From Membranipora membranacea (Eukaryota; Bryozoa; Gymnolaemata; Cheilostomatida; Membraniporidae), in NCBI GenBank assembly GCA_914767715.1, contig OU612071.1, positions 16,240,948 through 16,304,947 of the forward strand: 64,000 bases of DNA. Reading direction: 5' to 3'. How positions within the stretch are numbered: position 1 is the first letter of the stretch; the number at the start of each line of letters is the position of its first letter. Below, piece by piece: positions 1 through 13,553 of this stretch. Below the pieces are notes generated by a model. It was given only the letters and a program-made list of their open reading frames with translations. It searched no databases and was not told where the DNA came from. Made by a program: the position numbers and the translations under genes.

Positions 1-1180
1 TAGATCGAAAACGCATCGTCACAGGGAGCTAATATTTTAGATGAGATATAGGGACGTCATTGCGAACTTCAAAACAGAGTTTCAAACGTTTCTAAGCTAG
101 TGAAGAATTCTGCCCAATTATTGGCTAAGTTCCCCAGGACCGTACCTATCGATTTTTGTCAATTTTTTGCAAGATACCTAGATCGAAAACGCATCGTCAC
201 AAGGAGCCAACATTTTAGATGAGATATAGGGACGTCATTGCGAACTTCAAAACAGAGTTTCAAACGTTTCTAAGCTAGTAAAGAATTCTGACCAATTATT
301 GGCTAATTTCCCCGGACCGTACCTATCGATTTTTGTCGATTTTTTGCAAAATACCTAGATCGAAAACGCATCGTCACAGGGAGCCAATATTTTAGATGAG
401 ATATAGGGACGTCATTGCGAACTTCAAGACAGAGTTTCAAACGTTTCTAAGCTAGTGAAGAATTCTGCCCAATTATTGGCTAATTTCCCCAGGACCGTAC
501 CTATCGATTTTTGTCGATTTTTTGCAAAATACCTAGATCGAAAACGCATCGTCACAAGGAGCCAATATTTTAGATGAGATATAGGGACGTCATTGCGAAC
601 TTCAAGACAGAGTTTCAAACGTTTCTAAGCTAGTGAAGAATTCTGCCCAATTATTGGCCAAGTTCCCCAGGACCGTACCTATCTATTTTTGTCGATTTTT
701 TGCAAAATACCTAGATCGAAAACGCATCGTCACAGGGAGCTAATATTTTAGATGAGATATAGGGACGTCATTGCGAACTTCAAAACAGAGTTTCAAACGT
801 TTCTAAGCTAGTGAAGAATTCTGCCCAATTATTGGCTAAGTTCCCCAGGACCGTACCTATCGATTTTTGTCAATTTTTTGCAAGATACCTAGATCGAAAA
901 CGCATCGTCACAAGGAGCCAACATTTTAGATGAGATATAGGGACGTCATTGCGAACTTCAAAACAGAGTTTCAAACGTTTCTAAGCTAGTAAAGAATTCT
1001 GACCAATTATTGGCTAATTTCCCCAGACCGTACCTATCGATTTTTGTCGATTTTTTGCAAAATACCTAGATCGAAAACGCATCGTCACAGGGAGCCAATA
1101 TTTTAGATGAGATATAGGGACGTCATTGCGAACTTCAAGACAGAGTTTCAAACGTTTCTAAGCTAGTGAAGAATTCTGCC
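1..1180 (+). repeat. 711-bp four-monomer duplication
   Basis: Positions 1 to about 470 recur at 712 to about 1,180 with few differences. Shared rare states are gtcaattttttgcaag, gagccaacatt, ctgaccaatt and a shortened cccggacc/ccccagacc junction that makes the unit 711 bp instead of 712 bp. A third unit starting at 1,423 is similar but less exact. Confidence 0.8.
356..533 (+). repeat. Representative A-type monomer (178 bp)
   Basis: This is one complete A-type unit in a register starting at tagatcgaaaacg. It has 71 G+C in 178 bp (about 40%) and nine CpG dinucleotides. Diagnostic states are gatcgaaa, gtcacaggg, gagccaat, gggacgtc, gaacttcaa and ttttttgc. Neighbouring A-type units alternate between two versions (agtgaag with aaggagc, and agtaaag with agggagc), which gives a dimeric period of about 356 bp through much of the first 20 kb. 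Confidence 0.95.
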
Positions 1181-2029
1181 CAAATATTGGCTAAGTTCCC
1201 CAGGACCGTACCTATCGATTTTTGTCGATTTTTTGCAAAATACCTAGATCGAAAACGCATCGTCACAAGGAGCCAATATTTTAGATGAGATATAGGGACG
1301 TCATTGCGAACTTCAAAACAGAGTTTCAAACGTTTCTAAGCTAGTAAAGAATTCTGCTCAATTATTAGCTAATTTGCCCAGGACCGTACCTATCGATTTT
1401 TGTCGATTTTTTGCAAAGTACCTAGATCGAAAACGCATCGTCACAGGGAGCTAATATTTTAGATGAGATATAGGGACGTCATTGCGAACTTCAAGACAGA
1501 GTTTCAAACGTTTCTAAGCTAGTGAAGAATTCTGCCCAATTATTGGCTAAGTTCCCCAGGACCGTACCTATCGATTTTTGTCGATTTTTTGCAAAATACC
1601 TAGATCGAAAACGCATCCTCACAAGGAGCCAATATTTTAGATGAGATATAGGGACGTCATTGCGAACTTCAAAACAGAGTTTCAAACGTTTCTAAGCTTG
1701 TAAAGAATTCTGCTCAATTATTAGCTAATTTCCCCAGGACCGTACCTATCGATTTTTGTCGATTTTTTGCAAAATACCTAGATCGAAAACGCATCGTCAC
1801 AGGGAGCCAATATTTTAGATGAGATATAGGGACGTCATTGCGAACTTCAAAACAGAGTTTCAAACCTTTCTAAGCTAGTGAAGAATTCTGCCCAATTATT
1901 GGCTAAGTTCCCCAGGACCGTACCTATCGATTTTTGTCGATTTTTTGCAAAATACCTAGATCGAAAACGCATCGTCACAGGGAGCTAATATTTTAGATGA
2001 GATATAGGGACGTCATTGCAAACTTCAAA

Positions 2030-2870
2030 ACAGAGTTTCAAACGTTTCTAAGGTAGTAAAGAATTTTGCCCAATTATTGGCTATTTTCCCCAGGACCGTA
2101 CCTATCGATTTTTGTCGATTTCTTGCAAAATACCTAGATAGAATTCGAATCGTCACAGGGAGCTAATATTTTATATGAGATATAGGGACGTCATTGCGAA
2201 CCTCAAAACAGAGTTTCAAACCTTTCTAAGCTAGTAAAGAATTCTGCCCAATTATTGGCTATTTTCCCCAGGACCGTACCTATCGATTTTTGTCGATTTC
2301 TTGCAAAATACCTCGATAGAATACGAATCGTCACAGGGAGCTAATATTTTATATGAGATATAGGGACGTCATTGCGAACCTCAAAACAGAGTTTCAAGCG
2401 TTTCTAAGCGAGTAAATAATTCTGCCCAATTATTGGCTAATTTCCCCAGGACCGTACCTATCCATTTTTGTTGATTTCTTGCAAAATACCTCGATAGAAG
2501 ACGCTTCGTCACAGGGACCTAATATTAAATATGAGATATAGGGACGTCATCTCAAACCTCAAAACAGAGTTTCAAGGGTTTCTAAGCGAGTAAAGAATTC
2601 TGCCCAATTATTTGATAATTTCCCCAGGACCGTACCTATCGATTTTTGTCGATTTCTTGCAAAATACCTAGATAGAAAACGCATTGTCACAGGAAGCTAA
2701 TATTTTAGATGAGAAATAGGGACATCATTGCGAACTTCAAAACAGAGTTTCAAACGTTTCTAAGATAGTAAAGAATTCTGCCCAATTATTGGCTATTTTC
2801 CCCAGGACCGTACCTATCGATTTTTGTCGATTTCTTGCAAAATACTTCGATATAATACTTATCGTCACAG
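2030..2870 (+). repeat. C-type monomer block (longest form)
   Basis: About five divergent monomers start near gaattttgccc and end at atacttcgatataatac. They run in a fixed order: gaattcgaatcg, gatagaatacg, tccatttttgttg with gaagacgcttcg, aatattaaat with gtcatctcaaacc, then gatagaaaacgcattg with gagaaataggg. The same order recurs, complete or truncated, about nine more times up to 20.4 kb and once more at about 29.4-30.1 kb. Confidence 0.85.
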
Positions 2871-2941
2871 GGAGCTAATATTTTAGATGAGATATAGGGA
2901 CGTCATTGCGAACTTCAAAACAGAGTTTTAAACGTTTCTAA

Positions 2942-5900
2942 GCTAGTAAAGAATACTGCTCAATTATTGGCTAATTTCCCCAGGACCGTACCTATCGATT
3001 TTTGTCGATTTTTTGCAAAATACCTATATCGAAAACGCATCGTCACAGGGAGCCAATATTTTAGATGAGATATAGGGACGTCATTGCGAACTTCAAAACA
3101 GAGTTTCAAACAATTCTAAGCTAGTAAAGAATTCTGCCCAATTATTGGCTAATTTCCCCAGGACCGTACCTATCGATTTTTGTCGATTTTTTGCAAAATA
3201 CCTAGATCGAAAACGCATCGTCACAGGGAGCCAATATTTTAGATGAGATATAGGGACGTCATTGCGAACTTCAAGACAGAGTTTCAAACGTTTCTAAGCT
3301 AGTGAAGAATTCTGCCCAATTATTGGCCAAGTTCCCCAGGACCGTACCTATCGATTTTTGTCGATTTTTTGCAAAATACCTAGATCGAAAACGCATCGTC
3401 ACAGGGAGCTAATATTTTAGATGAGATATAGGGACGTCATTGCGAACTTCAAAACAGAGTTTCAAACGTTTCTAAGCTAGTGAAGAATTCTGCCCAATTA
3501 TTGGCTAAGTTCCCCAGGACCGTACCTATCGATTTTTGTCGATTTTTTGCAAGATACCTAGATCGAAAACGCATCGTCACAAGGAGCCAACATTTTAGAT
3601 GAGATATAGGGACGTCATTGCGAACTTCAAAACAGAGTTTCAAACGTTTCTAAGCTAGTAAAGAATTCTGACCAATTATTGGCTAATTTCCCCGGACCGT
3701 ACCTATCGATTATTGTCGATTTTTTGCAAAATACCTAGATCGAAAACGCATCGTCACAGGGAGCCAATATTTTAGATGAGATATAGGGACGTCATTGCGA
3801 ACTTCAAGACAGAGTTTCAAACGTTTCTAAGCTAGTGAAGAATTCTGCCCAAATATTGGCTAAGTTCCCCAGGACCGTACCTATCAATTTTTGTCGATTT
3901 TTTGCAAAATACCTAGATCGAAAACGCATCGTCACAAGGAGCCAATATTTTAGATGAGATATAGGGACGTCATTGCGAACTTCAAAACAGAGTTTCAAAC
4001 GTTTCTAAGCTAGTAAAGAATTCTGCTCAATTATTAGCTAATTTGCCCAGGACCGTACCTATCGATTTTTGTCGATTTTTTGCAAAGTACCTAGATCGAA
4101 AACGCATCGTCACAGGGAGCTAATATTTTAGATGAGATATAGGGACGTCATTGCGAACTTCAAGACAGAGTTTCAAACGTTTCTAAGCTAGTGAAGAATT
4201 CTGCCCAATTATTGGCTAAGTTCCCCAGGACCGTACCTATCGATTTTTGTCGATTTTTTGCAAAATACCTAGATCGAAAACGCATCCTCACAAGGAGCCA
4301 ATATTTTAGATGAGATATAGGGACGTCATTGCGAACTTCAAAACAGAGTTTCAAACGTTTCTAAGCTAGTAAAGAATTCTGCTCAATTATTAGCTAATTT
4401 CCCCAGGACCGTACCTATCGATTTTTGTCGATTTTTTGCAAAATACATAGATCGAAAACGCATCGTCACAGGGAGCCAATATTTTAGATGAGATATAGGG
4501 ACGTCATTGCGAACCTCAAAACAGAGTTTCAAGCGTTTCTAAGCGAGTAAATAATTCTGCCCAATTATTGGCTAATTTCCCCAGGACCGTACCTATCCAT
4601 TTTTGTTGATTTCTTGCAAAATACCTCGATAGAAGACGCTTCGTCACAGGGACCTAATATTAAATATGAGATATAGGGACGTCATCTCAAACCTCAAAAC
4701 AGAGTTTCAAGGGTTTCTAAGCGAGTAAAGAATTCTGCCCAATTATTTGATAATTTCCCCAGGACCGTACCTATCGATTTTTGTCGATTTCTTGCAAAAT
4801 ACCTAGATAGAAAACGCATTGTCACAGGGAGCTAATATTTTAGATGAGAAATAGGGACATCATTGCGAACTTCAAAACAGAGTTTCAAACGTTTCTAAGA
4901 TAGTAAAGAATACTGCTCAATTATTGGCTAATTTCCCCAGGACCGTACCTATCGATTTTTGTCGATTTTTTGCAAAATACCTATATCGAAAACGCATCGT
5001 CACAGGGAGCCAATATTTTAGATGAGATATAGGGACGTCATTGCGAACTTCAAAACAGAGTTTCAAACAATTCTAAGCTAGTAAAGAATTCTGCCCAATT
5101 ATTGGCTAATTTCCCCAGGACCGTACCTATCGATTTTTGTCGATTTTTTGCAAAATACCTAGATCGAAAACGCATCGTCACAGGGAGCCAATATTTTAGA
5201 TGAGATATAGGGACGTCATTGCGAACTTCAAGACAGAGTTTCAAACGTTTCTAAGCTAGTGAAGAATTCTGCCCAATTATTGGCCAAGTTCCCCAGGACC
5301 GTACCTATCGATTTTTGTCGATTTTTTGCAAAATACCTAGATCGAAAACGCATCGTCACAGGGAGCTAATATTTTAGATGAGATATAGGGACGTCATTGC
5401 GAACTTCAAAACAGAGTTTCAAACGTTTCTAAGCTAGTGAAGAATTCTGCCCAATTATTGGCTAAGTTCCCCAGGACCGTACCTATCGATTTTTGTCGAT
5501 TTTTTGCAAGATACCTAGATCGAAAACGCATCGTCACAAGGAGCCAACATTTTAGATGAGATATAGGGACGTCATTGCGAACTTCAAAACAGAGTTTCAA
5601 ACGTTTCTAAGCTAGTAAAGAATTCTGACCAATTATTGGCTAATTTCCCCGGACCGTACCTATCGATTATTGTCGATTTTTTGCAAAATACCTAGATCGA
5701 AAACGCATCGTCACAGGGAGCCAATATTTTAGATGAGATATAGGGACGTCATTGCGAACTTCAAGACAGAGTTTCAAACGTTTCTAAGCTAGTGAAGAAT
5801 TCTGCCCAAATATTGGCTAAGTTCCCCAGGACCGTACCTATCAATTTTTGTCGATTTTTTGCAAAATACCTAGATCGAAAACGCATCGTCACAAGGAGCC

Positions 5901-6467
5901 AATATTTTAGATGAGATATAGGGACGTCATTGCGAACTTCAAAACAGAGTTTCAAACGTTTCTAAGCTAGTAAAGAATTCTGCTCAATTATTAGCTAATT
6001 TGCCCAGGACCGTACCTATCGATTTTTGTCGATTTTTTGCAAAGTACCTAGATCGAAAACGCATCGTCACAGGGAGCTAATATTTTAGATGAGATATAGG
6101 GACGTCATTGCGAACTTCAAGACAGAGTTTCAAACGTTTCTAAGCTAGTGAAGAATTCTGCCCAATTATTGGCTAAGTTCCCCAGGACCGTACCTATCGA
6201 TTTTTGTCGATTTTTTGCAAAATACCTAGATCGAAAACGCATCCTCACAAGGAGCCAATATTTTAGATGAGATATAGGGACGTCATTGCGAACTTCAAAA
6301 CAGAGTTTCAAACGTTTCTAAGCTAGTAAAGAATTCTGCTCAATTATTAGCTAATTTCCCCAGGACCGTACCTATCGATTTTTGTCGATTTTTTGCAAAA
6401 TACATAGATCGAAAACGCATCGTCACAGGGAGCCAATATTTTAGATGAGATATAGGGACGTCATTGC
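2942..6467 (+). repeat. 1,957-bp eleven-monomer HOR, about 1.8 copies
   Basis: Sequence from about 2,942 to 4,510 recurs at 4,899 to 6,467, displaced by 1,957 bp (11 monomers minus 1 bp). Shared rare variants include aatactgctc (2,953 and 4,910), ctatatcgaaaa, gcaagata, cgattattgtcg and tacatagatcg. The two copies diverge after about 4,510/6,467, where one continues with gaacctc and the other with gaacttc. A near-identical block also lies at about 14.3-15.7 kb. Confidence 0.88.
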
Positions 6468-8644
6468 GAACTTCAAAACAGAGTTTCAAACGTTTCTAAG
6501 CTAGTGAAGAATTCTGCCCAATTATTGGCTAAGTTCCCCAGGACCGTACCTATCGATTTTTGTCGATTTTTTGCAAAATACCTAGATCGAAAACGCATCG
6601 TCACAGGGAGCTAATATTTTAGATGAGATATAGGGACGTCATTGCAAACTTCAAAACAGAGTTTCAAACGTTTCTAAGCTAGTAAAGAAGTTTGCCCAAT
6701 TATTGGCTATTTTCCCCAGGACCGTACCTATCGATTTTTGTCGATTTCTTGCAAAATACCTAGATAGAATACGAATCGTCACAGGGAGCTAATATTTTAT
6801 ATGAGATATAGGGACACCATTGCGAACCTCAAAACAGAGTTTCAAACCTTTCTAAGCTAGTAAAGAATTCTGCCCAATTATTGGCTATTTTCCCCAGGAC
6901 CGTACCTATCGATTTTTGTCGATTTCTTGCAAAATACCTCGATAGAATACGAATCGTCACAGGGAGCTAATATTTTATATGAGATATAGGGACGTCATTG
7001 CGAACCTCAAAACAGAGTTTGAAGCGTTTCTAAGTGAGTAAATAATTCTGCCCAATTATTGGCTAATTTCCCCAGGACCGTACCTATCCATTTTTGTTGA
7101 TTTCTTGCAAAATACCTCGATAGAAGACGCATCGTCACAGGGACCTAATATTAAACATGAGATATAGGGACGTCATCTCAAACCTCAAAACAGAGTTTCA
7201 AGGGTTTCTAAGCGAGTAAAGAATTCTGCCCAATTATTTGCTAATTTGCCCAGGACCGTACCTATCGATTTTTGTCGATTTCTTGCAAAATACCTAGATA
7301 GAAAACGCATTGTCACAGGGAGCTAATATTTTAGATGAGAAATAGGGACATCATTGCGAACTTCAAAACAGAGTTTCAAACGTTTCTAAGATAGTAAAGA
7401 ATTCTGCCCAATTATTGGCTATTTTCCCCAGGACCGTACCTATCGATTTTTGTCGATTTCTTGCAAAATACTTCGATATAATACTTATCGTCACAGGGAG
7501 CTAATATTTTAGATGAGATATAGGGACGTCATTGCGAACTTCAAAACAGAGTTTCAAACGTTTCTAAGCTAGTGAAGAATTCTGCCCAATTATTGGCTAA
7601 GTTCCCCAGGACCGTACCTATCGATTTTTGTCGATTTTTTGCAAAATACCTAGATCGAAAACGCATCGTCACAAGGAGCCAATATTTTAGATGAGATATA
7701 GGGACGTCATTGCAAACTTCAAAACAGAGATTCAAACGTTTCTAAGCTAGTAAAGAATTCTGCTCAATTATTGGCTAATTTCCCCAGGACCGTACCTATC
7801 GATTTTTGTCGATTTTTTGCAAAATACCTAGATCGAAAACGCATCGTCACAGGGAGCCAATATTTTAGATGAGATATAGGGACGTCATTGCGAACTTCAA
7901 GACAGAGTTTCAAACGTTTCTAAGCTAGTGAAGAATTCTGCCCAATTATTGGCCAAGTTCCCCAGGACCGTACCTATCTATTTTTGTCGATTTTTTGCAA
8001 AATACCTAGATCGAAAACGCATCGTCACAGGGAGCTTATATTTTAGATGAGATATAGGGACGTCATTGCGAACTTCAAAACAGAGTTTCAAACGTTTCTA
8101 AGCTAGTGAAGAATTCTGCCCAATTATTGGCTAAGTTCCCCAGGACCGTACCTATCGATTTTTGTCAATTTTTTGCAAGATACCTAGATCGAAAACGCAT
8201 CGTCACAAGGAGCCAACATTTTAGATGAGATATAGGGACGTCATTGCGAACTTCAAAACAGAGTTTCCACCGTTTCTAAGCTAGTAAAGAATTCTGACCA
8301 ATTATTGGCTAATTTCCCCGGACCGTACCTATCGATTTTTGTCGATTTTTTGCAAAATACCTAGATCGAAAACGCATCGTCACAGGGAGCCAATATTTTA
8401 GATGAGATATAGGGACGTCATTGCGAACTTCAAGACAGAGTTTCAAACGTTTCTAAGCTAGTGAAGAATTCTGCCCAAATATTTGCTAAGTTCCCCAGGA
8501 CCGTACCTATCGATTTTTGTCGATTTTTTGCAAAATACCTAGATCGAAAACGCATCGTCACAAGGAGCCAATATTTTAGATGAGATATAGGGACGTCATT
8601 GCGAACTTCAAAACAGAGTTTCAAACCTTTCTAAGCTAGTAAAG

Positions 8645-11136
8645 AATTCTGCCCAATTATTGGCTATTTTCCCCAGGACCGTACTTATCGATTTTTGTCG
8701 ATTTCTTGCAAAATACCTCGATAGAATACGAATCGTCACAGGGAGCTAATATTTTATATGAGATATAGGGACGTCATTGCGAACCTCAAAACAGAGTTTC
8801 AAGCGTTTCTAAGCGAGTAAATAATTCTGCCCAATTATTGGCTAATTTCCCCAGGACCGTACCTATCCATTTTTGTTGATTTCTTGCAAAATACCTCGAT
8901 AGAAGACGCTTCGTCACAGGGACCTAATATTAAATATGAGATATAGGGACGTCATCTCAAACCTCAAAACAGAGTTTCAAGGGTTTCTAAGCGAGTAAAG
9001 AATTCTGCCCAATTATTTGATAATTTCCCCAGGACCGTACCTATCGATTTTTGTCGATTTCTTGCAAAATACCTAGATAGAAAACGCATTGTCACAGGGA
9101 GCTAATATTTTAGATGAGAAATAGGGACATCATTGCGAACTTAAAAACAGAGTTTCAAACGTTTCTAAGATAGTAAAGAATTCTGCCCAATTATTGGCTA
9201 TTTTCCCCAGGACCGTACCTATCGATTTTTGTCGATTTCTTGCAAAATACTTCGATATAATACTTATCGTCACAGGGAGCTAATATTTTAGATGAGATAT
9301 AGGGACGTCATTGCGAACTTCAAAACAGAGTTTTAAACGTTTCTAAGCTAGTGAAGAATTCTGCCCAATTATTGGCTAAGTTCCCCAGGACCGTACCTAT
9401 CGATTTTTGTCGATTTTTTGCAAAATACCTAGATCGAAAACGCATCGTCACAAGGAGCTAATATTTGAGATGAGATATAGGGACGTCATTGCGAACTTCA
9501 AAACAGAGTTTCAAACGTTTCTAAGCTAGTAAAGAATACTGCTCAATTATTGGCTAATTTCCCCAGGACCGTACCTATCGATTTTTGTCGATTTTTTGCA
9601 AAATACCTATATCGAAAACGCATCGTCACAGGGAGCCAATATTTTAGATGAGATATAGGGACGTCATTGCGAACTTCAAAACAGAGTTTCAAACGTTTCT
9701 AAGCTAGTAAAGAATTCTGCCCAATTATTGGCTAATTTCCCCAGGACCGTACCTATCGATTTTTGTCGATTTTTTGCAAAATACCTAGATCGAAAACGCA
9801 TCGTCACAGGGAGCCAATATTTTAGATGAGATATAGGGACGTCATTGCGAACTTCAAGACAGAGTTTCAAACGTTTCTAAGCTAGTGAAGAATTCTGCCC
9901 AATTATTGGCTATTTTCCCCAGGACCGTACTTATCGATTTTTGTCGATTTCTTGCAAAATACCTCGATAGAATACGAATCGTCACAGGGAGCTAATATTT
10001 TATATGAGATATAGGGACGTCATTGCGAACCTCAAAACAGAGTTTCAAGCGTTTCTAAGCGAGTAAATAATTCTGCCCAATTATTGGCTAATTTCCCCAG
10101 GACCGTACCTATCCATTTTTGTTGATTTCTTGCAAAATACCTCGATAGAAGACGCTTCGTCACAGGGACCTAATATTAAATATGAGATATAGGGACGTCA
10201 TCTCAAACCTCAAAACAGAGTTTCAAGGGTTTCTAAGCGAGTAAAGAATTCTGCCCAATTATTTGATAATTTCCCCAGGACCGTACCTATCGATTTTTGT
10301 CGATTTCTTGCAAAATACCTAGATAGAAAACGCATTGTCACAGGGAGCTAATATTTTAGATGAGAAATAGGGACATCATTGCGAACTTAAAAACAGAGTT
10401 TCAAACGTTTCTAAGATAGTAAAGAATTCTGCCCAATTATTGGCTATTTTCCCCAGGACCGTACCTATCGATTTTTGTCGATTTCTTGCAAAATACTTCG
10501 ATATAATACTTATCGTCACAGGGAGCTAATATTTTAGATGAGATATAGGGACGTCATTGCGAACTTCAAAACAGAGTTTTAAACGTTTCTAAGCTAGTGA
10601 AGAATTCTGCCCAATTATTGGCTAAGTTCCCCAGGACCGTACCTATCGATTTTTGTCGATTTTTTGCAAAATACCTAGATCGAAAACGCATCGTCACAAG
10701 GAGCTAATATTTGAGATGAGATATAGGGACGTCATTGCGAACTTCAAAACAGAGTTTCAAACGTTTCTAAGCTAGTAAAGAATACTGCTCAATTATTGGC
10801 TAATTTCCCCAGGACCGTACCTATCGATTTTTGTCGATTTTTTGCAAAATACCTATATCGAAAACGCATCGTCACAGGGAGCCAATATTTTAGATGAGAT
10901 ATAGGGACGTCATTGCGAACTTCAAAACAGAGTTTCAAACGTTTCTAAGCTAGTAAAGAATTCTGCCCAATTATTGGCTAATTTCCCCAGGACCGTACCT
11001 ATCGATTTTTGTCGATTTTTTGCAAAATACCTAGATCGAAAACGCATCGTCACAGGGAGCCAATATTTTAGATGAGATATAGGGACGTCATTGCGAACTT
11101 CAAGACAGAGTTTCAAACGTTTCTAAGCTAGTGAAG
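8645..11136 (+). repeat. Two tandem copies of a 1,246-bp seven-monomer HOR
   Basis: About 8,645-9,890 and 9,891-11,136 are nearly identical. Rare shared states are gtacttatcg (8,681 and 9,927), gaacttaaaaacag and aatatttgagatg. Each copy holds one aatattaaat-tagged C monomer (8,926 and 10,172). The unit is exactly 7 x 178 bp. Confidence 0.9.
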
Positions 11137-12307
11137 AATTCTGCCCAATTATTGGCCAAGTTCCCCAGGACCGTACCTATCGATTTTTGTCGATTTTTTG
11201 CAAAATACCTAGATCGAAAACGCATCGTCACAGGGAGCTAATATTTTAGATGAGATATAGGGACGTCATTGCGAACTTCAAAACAGAGTTTCAAACGTTT
11301 CTAAGCTAGTGAAGAATTCTGCCCAATTATTGGCTAAGTTCCCCAGGACCGTACCTATCGATTTTTGTCGATTTTTTGCAAAATACCTAGATCGAAAACG
11401 CATCCTCACAAGGAGCCAATAATTTAGATGAGATATAGGGACGTCATTGCGAACTTCAAAACAGAGTTTCAAACGTTTCTAAGCTAGTAAAGAATTCTGC
11501 TCAATTATTAGCTAATTTCCCCAGGACCGTACCTATCGATTTTTGTCGATTTTTTGCAAAATACCTAGATCGAAAACGCATCGTCACAGGGAGCCAATAT
11601 TTTAGATGAGATATAGGGACGTCATTGCGAACTTCAAAACAGAGTTTCAAACGTTTCTAAGCTAGTGAAGAATTCTGCCCAATTATTGGCTAAGTTCCCC
11701 AGGACCGTACCTATCGATTTTTGTCGATTTTTTGCAAAATACCTAGATCGAAAACGCATCGTCACAGGGAGCTAATATTTTAGATGAGATATAGGGACGT
11801 CATTGCAAACTTCAAAACAGAGTTTCAAACGTTTCTAAGCTAGTAAAGAATTTTGCCCAATTATTGGCTATTTTCCCCAGGACCGTACCTATCGATTTTT
11901 GTCGATTTCTTGCAAAATACCTAGATAGAATACGAATCGTCACAGGGAGCTAATATTTTATATGAGATATAGGGACGTCATTGCGAACCTCAAAACAGAG
12001 TTTCAAACCTTTCTAAGCTAGTAAAGAATTCTGCCCAATTATTGGCTATTTTCCCCAGGACCGTACCTATCGATTTTTGTCGATTTCTTGCGAAATACCT
12101 CGATAGAATACGAATCGTCACAGGGAGCTAATATTTTATATGAGATATAGGGACGTCATTGCGAACCTCAAAACAGAGTTTGAAGCGTTTCTAAGCGAGT
12201 AAATAATTCTGCCCAATTATTGGCTAATTTCCCCAGGACCGTACCTATCCATTTTTGTTGATTTCTTGCAAAATACCTCGATAGAAGACGCATCGTCACA
12301 GGGACCT

Positions 12308-13553
12308 AATATTAAATATGAGATATAGGGACGTCATCTCAAACCTCAAAACAGAGTTTCAAGGGTTTATAAGCGAGTAAAGAATTCTGCCCAATTATTT
12401 GCTAATTTCCCCAGGACCGTACCTATCGATTTTTGTCGATTTTTTGCAAAATACCTAGATCGAAAACGCATCGTCACAAGGAGCCAATATTTTAGATGAG
12501 ATATAGGGACGTCATTGCGAACTTCAAAACAGAGTTTCAAACGTTTCTAAGCTAGTAAAGAATTCTGCTCAATTATTAGCTAATTTGCCCAGGACCGTAC
12601 CTATCGATTTTTGTCGATTTTTTGCAAAGTACCTAGATCGAAAACGCATCGTCACAGGGAGCTAATATTTTAGATGAGATATAGGGACGTCATTGCGAAC
12701 TTCAAGACAGAGTTTCAAACGTTTCTAAGCTAGTGAAGAATTCTGCCCAATTATTGGCTAAGTTCCCCAGGACCGTACCTATCGATTTTTGTCGATTTTT
12801 TGCAAAATACCTAGATCGAAAACGCATCCTCACAAGGAGCCAATATTTTAGATGAGATATAGGGACGTCATTGCGAACTTCAAAACAGAGTTTCAAACGT
12901 TTCTAAGCTAGTAAAGAATTCTGCTCAATTATTAGCTAATTTCCCCAGGACCGTACCTATCGATTTTTGTCGATTTTTTGCAAAATACCTAGATCGAAAA
13001 CGCATCGTCACAGGGAGCTAATATTTTAGATGAGATATAGGGACGTCATTGCAAACTTCAAAACAGAGTTTCAAACGTTTCTAAGGTAGTAAAGAATTTT
13101 GCCCAATTATTGGCTATTTTCCCCAGGACCGTACCTATCGATTTTTGTCGATTTCTTGCAAAATACCTAGATAGAATTCGAATCGTCACAGGGAGCTAAT
13201 ATTTTATCTGAGATATAGGGACGTCATTGCGAACCTCAAAACAGAGTTTCAAACCTTTCTAAGCTAGTAAAGAATTCTGCCCAATTATTGGCTATTTTCC
13301 CCAGGACCGTACCTATCGATTTTTGTCGATTTCTTGCAAAATACCTCGATAGAATACGAATCGTCACAGGGAGCTAATATTTTATATGAGATATAGGGAC
13401 GTCATTGCGAACCTCAAAACAGAGTTTCAAGCGTTTCTAAGCGAGTAAATAATTCTGCCCAATTATTGGCTAATTTCCCCAGGACCGTACCTATCCATTT
13501 TTGTTGATTTCTTGCAAAATACCTCGATAGAAGACGCTTCGTCACAGGGACCT
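12308..13553 (+). repeat. 1,246-bp interval between tagged C monomers
   Basis: The tagged monomer (aatattaaat) at 12,308 and the next at 13,554 are again 1,246 bp apart, or seven monomers. Unlike 8.6-11.1 kb, this interval contains A-type units with ggagct, aaagtacc and atcctcac states, so the seven-monomer spacing has been reached with a different internal composition. Confidence 0.75.

Noticed and set aside
1-178. The monomer as a dimer of two related halves of about 89 bp
   Set aside because: By eye the two halves do not align. The only internal direct repeat is a short tcgattttt doublet near the monomer end.
1047-1085. Possible CENP-B box on the minus strand of A-type units
   Set aside because: The reverse strand has TTCG, four bases, then A as in the box, but the required CGGG end is replaced by TATT. 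Only 5 of 9 core positions match, which could be chance.
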